DNA of 64,000 nt from Zanthoxylum bungeanum (lineage: Eukaryota > Streptophyta > Magnoliopsida > Sapindales > Rutaceae): the NCBI GenBank assembly GCA_019454045.1, contig SKCR01007813.1:310001-374000 (forward strand), in the 5' to 3' direction. Positions 45,005 to 54,631 of the stretch are shown here, piece by piece. The notes beneath the pieces were generated by a model, which worked only from the letters and a program-made list of their open reading frames with translations, did no database searches and was not told the DNA's origin. Within the stretch, counting starts at the first letter, position 1, and each line of letters opens with the position of its first letter. The position numbers and the translations under genes are program-made.

Positions 45005-47120
45005 AGTCCATCATGTGATTAGCAATCTGTTAAATCTATGGCCATAGTATACTTCGGAAGTGAGTTTCGGATGTTATTTAGAGATTGCTAATAGATACGT
45101 CGACGAGATTATTCCTATAGAGATTTGACGTTTATATCTATATCTCTGAGATAATCCGGATACCTGTGACGGAGGGATTATACGTATGCAATGACCTCGA
45201 CCTGTATGATTCAACGAGTTTATCTGTGGTCGTCATAATTTACGGGTGAGTGAATTATTGACACGAAATTGGATTTCGTGACGGATATGTCTGAATCTAA
45301 AGAGCCTCACTAATGAAATATATTCGTAGAGCACTAGAGCAACTGTTATGAATAATATTGATTATTTATAACTCGTTTAATGGTTAAACGAAAAAATACA
45401 TGCAATCGGGACCTAACAGTCATTTCCGAATTAATGTGTATTTGTATTTAATACTTTATTTTATTAAATACACATTAATAAAATATCAAATTGTGATTTT
45501 TGATATATATCATTAATATATGTATTTGAGATATTTATTGTAAATATAATACATATATTTAAGATATTTATATTTATTATTTAATTATTTAATTATTTAA
45601 TTGTTAAATAATTAAATTTATTTATAAAGTAAATATCTTTTATAATGATTTGCTTTATTAAAGCTTGGAAATGACATGATGCCATTGAAACACATTTTGT
45701 TTGCTTTATTAAATATAAAGTGTTAACTTTAATTTTGCTAAATGTGTGCCAATGAATTTTGAAAAAAAATAAAACAATTGTCATTTTATTTTTGGTTCCA
45801 ATTTTCGGCCAAAGGGTAATTGGTTAAATAAAATTGTTTTGTTTCATTTTTCATACTTAGACAAGTTGAACAAAATTTTACAAAGTGAGTTGAGAGCAAA
45901 AGTGAAAAAAGAAAGGAAAAACAAAGCCAAAATTTGGAATTTTGTAAGTAATTTCGTACTTTCTTCTACATATAAATTGTCTCTATTATTCTTAACTTCA
46001 AATTGTGTTGTTACGATGATGTCTCTACTCTTTTAGTTTGTAATTAAATTTGTTGGAAGCTTGTTTGAAGGTGTTAAGCATTATGATTAATTTATAAGCT
46101 TATTAGTGTAATTAAGCTTAATAAATTAATTAGAAATTAAAGTTGTCATTCTAAAGTTGATTAGCCATTCATAATTAACCTAGAATTGTTCTTGATTAAT
46201 TTCATGATGGTGAGACTTGATTGGTGTGGTAACTGGATGATTAAAGTATTGAATTTTGTCAATTTAATGTAAATTGTGAAATTTGAGTAATTTATGAAAT
46301 TAGGGTTCTTAACCCATTCCAATTTTGGGACTTTTCATATATATTATTTAATTTGATGTATATTTGATGTATATTAAATTTGGGATTAATTGGATTTGAT
46401 CTTGATGTGTTTTGAACAAATTGGGCCAAATTGTAATTAATGGAAAAATCTGGGCAGTTTCGGTAATTTGGAAAAAGTTTCTAGATTTTGTTGCAATTTT
46501 TAATTTCATGTATTTGACATGTATAAATTATTTTGGGATTGATTTGGAATCAATTAAATATGTATTTGACATTTTAATTACCAAAATAATTAATTTGCAA
46601 AACTTTAGGGTCTCACGGTAATTAATGATAAATTTGATTTTTTAGATAAAAATTTAATTTTTATTTATTGAGTAATTAGAATAAATTGGTTTATTTTAAT
46701 TGCCCAAATAAAATTATTTATCGGAAATTGTTTCTGAATGAAAATATGCGAAAACGACAAAAACGGCGTTACCAGGTAACGACTGCCAAAACAGTGAACT
46801 GGGCACTGTTCGAGCAGCCCACGAACTGTCCAAATATTTTTGGGGCTGACCTGGGCAGTCCCCATGAGCATTGGTCAGTCGGTTCGGCTGGAAACGCGTT
46901 TTATGCTATTTTGCGGAAAAAACGTTTTCGTAAAAGTTTCGCGGTGTTTCTATATTATTTATGTCGTTATATGATATCGAATAAATAAGTTTAGGTGAAA
47001 TATGAATGAATTATTAATATTTGATATTGAATAATTTATTCGTAAGTTTAAAAAATTTTAAACTACGATTTCGTCTGAATAACGCTTCTTTCGCTGTGCC
47101 TCCCTGATTTCACCCCAACA
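45005..47120 (+). repeat. 3' LTR of element C, right piece
   Basis: Continues the LTR broken at 22011, starting with the A target duplication AGTCC. It shows TTTCGGCCA (45803-45811) and GTAAGT (45944-45949) at the expected relative positions. Its terminal part (about 46740-47100) differs from the A and F LTRs by a GC-richer insert of a few hundred bases with a perfect inverted repeat CGTTACC-A-GGTAACG (46767-46781). It ends CCCCAACA. Confidence 0.85.
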
Positions 47121-47562
47121 GTTCCAGGGTCGCGGCATAGTCCGGTACCTCCTAGATCCTTAGGTGAGACCATAATTTTCCGACCTTTAGAGCTTCTTTA
47201 AAACTCTCAAGTGCCTCATAGACTCATATGCCCCAATCTCCAGCACCAAGCTGTGGTATCTATCAATAAAGTTTTTCAAGAGCTCGTCATCTCTCAGTTT
47301 TGGGACCTTACGGACGCATCAGAAGCGCGCGGGAAGAGCAGAAACACAGAAAAAACAACACCAGAAATTTCAACTAGCGTCGCGACGCTCACCTTTTGGC
47401 GTAAGGTTTCTTCCATCTTCTCCATTCATTCCGTTGTCGAAGCCTCTGAAGCTCTATGGTTTCCATCTCCTGCCATTGTCTTAGTGTGTTTGCTGTTTTT
47501 TGCACTGTTCCCCACAGACGACGCCGACTGTTGACGGTTATTTTTCATTCCAAGGGTGTTAT
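47121..47562. other. Sequence between elements C and D, with a 14-bp palindrome
   Basis: 442 bp, less AT-rich than its surroundings, continuing beyond element D at 62347. A 107-codon plus-strand open frame (47211-47534) shows no family resemblance. The perfect palindrome AGCGTCGCGACGCT lies at 47376-47389. Related GTCGCGAC words occur in the inverted LTR-like fragment near 16.0 kb, so this may be part of another decayed LTR. Confidence 0.45.
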
Positions 47563-49956
47563 TGTTGGGGTTGGTGCTTAGAGTGCCAATTCCCGGTTGT
47601 ATTTCTTTATGAATACTACTGTAAAAACGTTTTATTATGAATAATATATGCAGTTTCTATAATATAATGTATCTTTTAATATGGTAAAGACGTAATGACC
47701 TTAGAATGACTAGTCATGATGCTGTTGCAAAAGCGTCGCAACTGACATTGAGTTGTATCATGAAGTTGTCATTCTCAGACAGTTCTTGGTCAAGGTTTAC
47801 ACTACTTGGTCAGTAAAGTAAACCCGTTGAGACCGGTACATGTCTTATACTGGAATATATTATTCCAATGGTTTCTCAATGAACCATAAGTCTTGGAAAC
47901 TAGTATAGACGTGTAGGTGTTTATGGCGGATAACACTGGACGACTCACCGAAGATTATTCATGGATGCTACACCAACGTCAGTAAGAATCTTCTCGGGTT
48001 GAGTAGCACTTGTGATTCTTTGACTTGAGATACCACTGTGGGCGCATGAGACATCTTCCACACTTAGATGGCAGTCACGTCACCGATCTATTTAGATCAG
48101 ACCTCCGCCTATTCGTTGGGTGTGGATAGATCATCAGGGTGTCCTGTGTATATCGAGATTGGATCTGTCAGTTCTGTGTACAAAGCATAGGTAGTTCATA
48201 TGATTAGCAATCAGATAAAAATCGTGGGCCCGTGGTACACTTTAGAAGTCAGTTCTAAGTGTTCTCTTTCAGAGATTGCTAATAGAGACGTCGACGGGAT
48301 TGTCCCCATATAGATTTGACGTTTACATCTATATCTCTGGGATATATCCGGATACCTGTGACGGAGGAATTATACATATGTCATGACCTCGACCTGTATG
48401 ATTCAGCGAGATTATCTGTGGTCGTCATAATTTACGGGTGGGTAAATTATGGACACGAAATTGGATTTCGTGACGGATATGCCTGAATCTAGAGAGTCTC
48501 ACTAATGAAATATACTCGTAGAGCATTAGGGCAAAATTTAAAAAAAATATTGATTATTTATAAGTCGTTTAAAGGTTAAACGCAAAAGTACATGTGTAGA
48601 GACCCAATAGTCATTTCGTAATTTTTGTGTATTTGCATTTAATGTTAGATTTTATCATATACACATTAATTAATTGTCAAGTTGAGATATTTGACTAATA
48701 TCATAAATATATATGTATTTGATATTTAATGTAAATATAATACATATATCTAATATATTTGTATTTAAATAATTATTTAATTGTTAAATAATTAAATTAA
48801 TTAAAAATATAAATATCCTAAGTTATGATATTTATTTTAAATGACTTAGTTGCCTTTGTTGACTTTAAACTTTTCATTAAATGGTTTGATGATTAAAGTT
48901 AACAAGTTGATAAATGCTTTAATGAAACAATTGAAAAATATCATGATATTTTCTATTACCACAATTTCGGCCAAGGCATAAGTTGGAGGTATAAATTGTT
49001 TGTTTCATTTTAGGGTTTCATTAAGTTAAAACACTTATCCAAAAAACTCCATTAAAGGAAGACAAAGAAGCTTGAGAGAAAGAAAAGCAAAAACAAAGAA
49101 AAACTTGGAATTTAGTAAGTATTTCCAACTTACCATTAGAGAGAAAAATATTCCTCTTGTTGTGGGCTTCATCTTGTGATGTTCTTATGTTTTTCTATTC
49201 TTTATTCTATGTATTTTTGGAGGATGGAAGTTTTGGATATGGTTGAGTATGTATAAAGGTCATAGAATGCTTCTAATATGTTAACAAGCATTATTTTGAT
49301 AGTTTAAGAAACTTGTTGCCATTCTAGAGTTATTGAGCCACTCTTAAATGACCTAGATGTGTTCTATAGTTGTTTCATTGTGCTGAGGCTTAATTGGTGT
49401 GGAAGAAACATGATTGAAGTGTTGGATTTTACTAATTTGGTCTAATTTGTCCAATTAGATGAAATTGAAAAATTAGGGTTTAAGACCACTTCCAAATTTT
49501 GGGCTTTTCTTCTATGTTATGTATTTGGATATGTAAATGTTGCATATAAAATATTGGGTCAATTGGATTTCATCTTGATGTGTTTTGAACATTAAAAGAG
49601 AAAAATGCACAAATTGGCCAATGGGGGGCTCACGGCTTTGGACAAAATTTTGGAAATTTTTGTTGCAATTTGAATTTCAATGTTTAGGACATGTTAAATT
49701 CATATTAGTAATGATTTAGAATCATCCAAAATTATTTTGAACAATTTAGGACTAAAATGAACAAAATGTAAAGTTTTGGGGCAATTCGGTAATTACAAAA
49801 AATTTGATTTCTTGTATAATATTTCATAATTTGATAATTGGGAAATTAAATAAATAAGTTTATTTAATTGATCCGAGAAAAAATTTTTGAAATCGGAAAA
49901 TTTTGATTTTCCACTGTTTCGTTACGTTACCGGATTTCCGCCTTAAAACCCATTCA
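47563..49956 (+). repeat. 5' LTR of element D
   Basis: 2394 bp. Contains the palindrome block (48085-48098), the hairpin CACGAAATTGGATTTCGTG (48454-48472), TTTCGGCCA (48965-48973), TATAAATTG (48990-48998) and GTAAGT (49115-49120). Compared with the 3' LTR, the first several hundred bases differ at several percent of sites, while a stretch of about 500 bp around 48.6-49.1 kb is identical. Confidence 0.95.
48965..49120 (+). promoter_or_regulatory. Predicted LTR promoter and leader splice donor of element D
   Basis: TTTCGGCCA is followed 16 bases later by TATAAATTG and about 115 bases later by TTTAGTAAGT. The same three marks recur in the A and F LTRs in the same order. I infer transcription starts roughly 30 bases after the TATA box, giving a short first exon. 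A possible acceptor (TTTTTTGTGATCTATATGATAG) sits just before the gag ATG at 50674. Confidence 0.5.
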
Positions 49957-49959
49957 AAA

Positions 49960-49971
49960 TGGTATCAGAGC
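49960..49971 (+). promoter_or_regulatory. Primer binding site of element D
   Basis: TGGTATCAGAGC three bases after the LTR end; matches the initiator methionine tRNA 3' end. Confidence 0.94.
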
Positions 49972-50202
49972 GAGTCTGATTCTAGGACCCCTAATATGAT
50001 TATCCCTTTAAATTCAATGTTTAATCATGTTTTCTTAACTTTATACATGCATGTTTTAATCTAATTTGATTAGATTTAGGTTGTATGACACTTTGCGGAA
50101 AATCCATAATTAATAAGGTTTAAATGTAATTATGTATTTGATGCATGTTATATGGTCCATCCTGTCAATATGGTTTATGAATATTTCTCTGTGACTACAT
50201 CT

Positions 50203-50462
50203 GAGACCGTGCCTCTGATGTGAGGGTGTAGCCGATAGAGATTTATTTATACCGGATGTATGCCCTATCTGTCAGGGTTACGCAAGTATATTGAGTTTAT
50301 CATTGATGAGTTTAACCTTGGTACGTCTCTTTGTGGGCCTGCCTTAGCAGTCACAACGAGAAATGACCAGGACCGAAAAGCAGGAGTCACTAGTAAGTGA
50401 TTGACAAATGAGTTGTCTACCCGATGAATATACGTAGGCGAGACCGTGCCTCTGCTGTGAGC
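50203..50462 (+). repeat. Four dispersed leader repeats (element D)
   Basis: GAGACCGTGCCTCTGATGTG (50203), TATGCCCTATCTGTCAGGG (about 50259), GGCCTGCCTTAGCAGTCA (about 50336) and GAGACCGTGCCTCTGCTGTG (50440). The outer pair is well kept and the inner pair decayed. They match in position those in A and C. Confidence 0.8.
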
Positions 50463-50673
50463 TGAAATATATTCATAGGATCCACTTTTCACTATTTGCA
50501 TTTAATTTAATTATTAAATCTTTGTATTCTGTTTGGGGATTACAATATTGCATGATTTAGTGGGAGGGGCATTTTTAGATTAAAAATCCATGATCTAGTT
50601 TATGCTTATTATATTATATGAAACAGCTTAATTTCTGCTAACCGTTTTTTGTGATCTATATGATAGATTTGCG

Positions 50674-51540
50674 ATGGCGGCACCATCCACTAATCAGTTT
50701 GCGCGTATGCTTGATGCGAACAAACTCAAGGGCGCTGATAACTTCACCGATTGGGATTTGGATATGAGGATTGTCCTCGATTCCGAGAAGTTGGGATATG
50801 TTCTTGAGGGTCTATTGCCCCTTGCTGTGGCAGAGGACGCTATACCAGAAGAACGCGAAGTCTTCCAAGCTTGGAATGATGATGATTTAAAAGTTAAATC
50901 ATACATCTTAAGTTTGCTTTCACCGGGACTCAAGAAACAATACTATGACATGTCAGATGCGTTTAGTATGATGACACGATTAAGACAATCGTTTGAGAAC
51001 CAAGAACAAGTTGTTGTTCACAAGGTCACAATGGAACTATTCAATGCACGATTGGATGAGGGGCAAGTTGTTAGCCCACATGTTCTTCAGATGATCGATT
51101 TGATCGATCAATTGAGGCAACATAATCTCATTCTGAATGACATTCTTGGTAGGAGTGTCATTCTTGGTTCACTCTCAGCTTCTTATCGTCAGTTCGTGAT
51201 GTACTTCAACATGAACAATATTATTTGTACCTACCAAGAGCTGCATAGGATGTTGCTCACGGCGGAAGATGACCTCAAGAAGAGAGTACCAACTCGCCCT
51301 CCTAGACCTACTTCACTTTCTGTTTCTTCCCAGACTTGGTCAAAGGAAAGAAGAAGAAAGGGAAGAATAAGAAGGGTCTCGGTCCTCAACCACAGGCAAA
51401 GATAGCCAAGCCCAAGAGAGCTTCTGACGACAAGTGTCATCACTGCAGCAAAGTCGGGCACTGGAAAATGAACTGTCATGACTACATTGCCCAGCTAAGG
51501 AAGGAGAGAGCATCTACATCAAGGTATATTTATTTTTCCA
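50674..51540 (+). pseudogene. Copia Gag with zinc knuckle, frameshifted (element D)
   Basis: Starts ATGGCGGCACC after a leader. The 243-codon frame carries the copia gag polypeptide region (GADNFTDWDLDMRIVLDSEK, KVKSYILSLLSPGLKKQYYD, MTRLRQSFENQEQVV, LMELFNAR-like, MIDLIDQLRQH). It shifts frame around 51340 into a basic stretch (KGKKKKGKNKKG) and an intact CCHC knuckle, CHHCSKVGHWKMNC. Gag builds the particle and the knuckle binds RNA. A stop follows at about 51548, before protease. Natural copia elements usually have one continuous gag-pol, so the frame change here is damage, not regulated shifting. Confidence 0.92.
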
Positions 51541-51555
51541 GTTATTGATATATCT

Positions 51556-51850
51556 TTGGCTTGTGAAGCCGTTACATCCACCTGGATTTTAGATTCTATT
51601 TGTCCCATTCACATTTGCAATTCGTTGCAGGTGTTGAAGGAAAGTAGGAAACTGAAGCCTGAAGAGATGCAGTTGCGATTCGGGAGTGGAGACTCATTGG
51701 ATGCAGTTGCAGTGGGAGTATGCGAGATCCCTTTGCCAAAATGGACACTTTTGTTATATGACTGTTATTTTGTACCTAGATGTGTAGCTAATATTATATA
51801 TCTTTTTGTATTTGATACAGAAGGTTATCGTATCAATATAAGAACTGTTC
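51556..51850 (+). pseudogene. Copia aspartic protease, active site altered (element D)
   Basis: Reads STWILDSICPIHICNSLQ, then LRFGSGDSLDAVAVGVCEI and LYDCYFVPRCVANIIYL. The active-site triplet is DSI where the family has DSG or DTG, so the enzyme would probably be inactive. It would cleave the gag-pol polyprotein. It leaves the pol frame near 51850. Confidence 0.88.
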
Positions 51851-51851
51851 T

Positions 51852-52936
51852 TTGTATTTATATGATAAAAGTAATATTCAGATCCTTTGTTGTCCAAATA
51901 AGCATGGTCATTATACATTGCAAACTTCAAAAGATATTTTAAATACTGGAGTTAATAAACGTAGTTTACCTGTTGTTAATAATACTGAACTTTGGCATGT
52001 GCGGCTAGGTCATATAGGCGTTAAACGCCTTACCCAATTGGTTAGGAATGGTTTGATACCTGATCTCACCATTGAATCCTATCCAACTTGTGAATCGTGT
52101 ATTCAGGGTAAGATGACCAAAGCCCCATTTTCAGGTGTTGGACATCGTGCCACTAACTTACTGGAACTTGTAGATTCTAATGTATGTGGTCCACTAAGTC
52201 AGACTGCTAACAGTGGTTATTCGTACTTCGTTACCTTTACCGATGATCTATCACGGTACGGTTATGTCTATTTGATGCGAAATAAATCGGAAACGTTTGA
52301 AAAGTTCAAAGAGTTCCGAAATGAAGTAGAAAAATAAACTGGTCAATATATTAAATGCCTTTAATCTGATCGAGGCGGAGAATATATGAGTGGTGAGTTC
52401 ATGATTATATGAAAGAGAATGAGATTCTCGCTCAATATACTCATCTAGGTACTCCACATCACAATGGAGTGTCTGCGAGGAGAAATCAGACTTTATTGGA
52501 TATGGTCCGATCGATGTTGAGTTTCACAGATTTGCCCTATTTCTTATGGGGCTACTTTCTTTTAACAGCTGCAAATCTTTTGAATAAGATTCATTCAAAA
52601 GTTGTTCCTATGACTCCGTATGAGATATTGTTCGGTAGGAGACCAAATCTTAGTTACATTAAGGTTTGGGGTTGTCCTGCCTATGTCAGGGTGACTCAGC
52701 AAGATAAGCTTTCTCCTCAAGGGAAAAAATTTAGGTTTGTTGGATATCCTTCGAATACGAGTGGATATATGTTCTATGATACCGAGCATCGAAATGTGTT
52801 TGTAGCTCGCTTCGCAAGATTTCTAGAAGTCGAATTTTTGTCAGAAGGTGGTAATCATAGACAGGTTGAACTTGATGAAGTTCAACCTGAAAACAACAAA
52901 CCAACGGAGGAACCTGTAGTTCAAATAGATAAATGA
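51852..52936 (+). pseudogene. Copia integrase with two catalytic changes (element D)
   Basis: The pre-integrase zinc-binding part is intact (ELWHVRLGHIGVKRL, CESCIQGKMTK). In the core, the first catalytic Asp is replaced by Asn (VDSNVCGP), the second survives after a stop (SDRGGEY), and the Glu is replaced by Ala (NGVSARRNQT). A stop follows FRNEVEK at about 52335, a second one follows a few residues later, and the frame shifts near 52405. The C-terminal part (MTPYEILFGRRPN, KVWGCPAYVRV, FVGYPSNTSGYMFYDTE) is well kept. A stop at 52934-52936 separates it from reverse transcriptase in the same frame. Confidence 0.93.
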
Positions 52937-54097
52937 CCTTCAACACACACACTCCGTAGGTCAGAAAGGGTATCTAGACCTCATGAACGCTTGTATTTGA
53001 TACAAGAAAAGAGTCTAGATGTTCTCTTTGTTGAAGAGACATATCCTTTTACCTATAGAGAATCGATGTTGGACATCGACTCCGTGAAATGGCAAAGTGC
53101 CATGAAATCCGAGATAGACTCAATGCATGAGAATCAAGTTTGGGACTTGGTTCCGCTTCCCGAAGGAATTGTTCCTATCGGTTGTAAATGGGTTTACAAG
53201 AGGAAGCGAGGGCCTGACGCTAAGGTTGAAACTTACAAGGCCCGACTGGTAGCAAAAGGTTACACGCAGCGACCTGACGTCGACTACGATGAAACTTTTT
53301 CACCAGTAGCAATGCTTAAGTCTATTCGGATTTTTCTTTCTATAGCTCCGTATCATGACTACGAGATTTGGAAAATGGATGTCAAAACGGCTTTCCTAAA
53401 TGGATTTCTTGATGAAGAAATCTATATGGAACAGCCGGAAGGTTTTGCGTCCAGTGAAAACTCGGGTATGGTATGTAAGCTTAAGAAGTCCATTTATGGA
53501 CTTAAACAAGCTTCACGAAGTTGGAATCTTCGATTCGACGAGATTATTAGATCGTCTGGTTTTCTCAAGAATTTGAAAGAATCATGTGTGTATCAGAAGG
53601 CCAGTGAAAGCATGATCGTATTTTTAGTCCTATATGTTGATGACATCCTAATCATTGGGAATGATTTAGGTATGTTACAAAGCGTCAAAGCATACCTCTG
53701 TAAGAATTTCTCCATGAAGGACCTGGGAGAAGCTTTCTATGTTTTAGGGATAAAACTCTATAGAGATAGACAAAGGAGGTTGATTGGGTTATCCCAATCA
53801 ACGTACATAGATAAGATCTTGGAACGGTATAATTTTGGTAACTGTAAGACATCAAACATACCGTTTAGACATGGGATTCATCTTTCGAAGAAGATGAGTC
53901 CACAAACAGAAGATGAGAAGGTTATAATGTCTAACCAACATTATGCTTCGTGTTTGGGTAGCATAATGTATGTCATGTTATGTACGAGGCCTGATATCAG
54001 TTTCGTTGTTAGCGTAACTAGTCGATATCAGTCCAACCCGGCTAATGATCATTGGATGGCCATTAAACATATCCTCAAGTATCTTAAAGGTACTTAA
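52937..54097 (+). pseudogene. Copia reverse transcriptase, domain intact (element D)
   Basis: A 368-codon open frame from 52991 holds the complete domain: YRESMLDIDSVKWQSAMKSE, PIGCKWVYKRKRGPDAK, ETYKARLVAKGYTQRPDVDY, DETFSPVAMLKSIRIFLSI, IWKMDVKTAFLNGFLDEEIY, the YVDD box (53633-53644), FSMKDLGEAFYVLGIKLYRD and CLGSIMYVMLCTRPDISFVV. All catalytic Asp residues are present. This is the best-preserved protein domain in the window. The frame ends at TAA within the conserved LKYLKGT region that joins RNase H, so the natural product is cut there. Confidence 0.95.
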
Positions 54098-54619
54098 GAT
54101 AAGTTAATAATTTATGGAGGAAACGAACTGCAAGTTAACGGGTATACGGATTTCGATTTCCAATCGGATCCCGATGATAGAAAGTCTACATCTGGATTCG
54201 TATTTACCCTTAACGGAGGTGCAGTTTGTTGGAAGAGTTCCAAACAGCGGTCAACAGCAGATTCCACCACATAAGCGGAATATATTGCAGCTTCTGAAGC
54301 TGCAAATGAGGCTGCGTGGATAAAGAACTTTATCACAAAATTGGGAGTTGTCCCAAGTATTGAGAATGTCATTCCGTTATATTGTGATAATACTGGAGCC
54401 ATTGCGCAAGCAAAGGAACCAATGGCGCATCAGAAGTCGAAGCATGTGGAATGAAAGTACCACATCATTCGAGAGATTGTGTCTCAAGGGGATATTGTCA
54501 TGTGCAAGGTACCGAGTGAAGATAATGTAGCAGACCCACTGACGAAGGCCATAACTCCGAAGTTGTTTGATAAACACGTGGAGTCGATGGGTATTAGATA
54601 CAATCGTTATTGGCACTAG
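54098..54619 (+). pseudogene. Copia RNase H (element D)
   Basis: Continues in the reverse transcriptase frame: GYTDFDFQSDPDDRKSTSGF, KQRSTADSTT then TAA (54272-54274), AEYIAASEAANEAAWIKNF, LYCDNTGAIAQAKEP, HQKSKHVE then TGA (54452-54454), KYHIIREIVSQGDIV and DNVADPLTKAI. It ends at its natural-looking TAG (54617-54619), just before the polypurine tract. Two internal stops disable it. Confidence 0.92.
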
Positions 54620-54631
54620 AGCAAGTGAGAG
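54620..54631 (+). promoter_or_regulatory. Polypurine tract of element D
   Basis: AGCAAGTGAGAG followed by TTTT and the 3' LTR. It has one A where A, B, C and G have G (AAGTGGGAG), a substitution inside the tract. Confidence 0.8.

Larger units (their letters stand above)
17497..47120 (+). mobile_element. Copia-derived element C, 5' end lost, interrupted by element A
   Basis: The interior (17497-21361) is homologous throughout to that of element A. It is followed by a polypurine tract and a 3' LTR starting TGTTAGGATTGGTGCTC (21362). That LTR is cut at 22011 by element A and resumes at 45005, ending CACCCCAACA at 47120. The 5' LTR and primer site are missing; inverted LTR-like sequence lies there instead. 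The interior has no long open frame. Confidence 0.85.

Noticed and set aside
47211..47534. 107-codon frame between C and D
   Set aside because: No family resemblance and it spans a 14-bp DNA palindrome; more likely chance in a GC-richer piece.
51336..51405. Programmed frameshift between gag and pol in element D
   Set aside because: The frame changes inside gag, before the zinc knuckle, and further random shifts and stops follow; copia elements normally have one frame, so this is decay.
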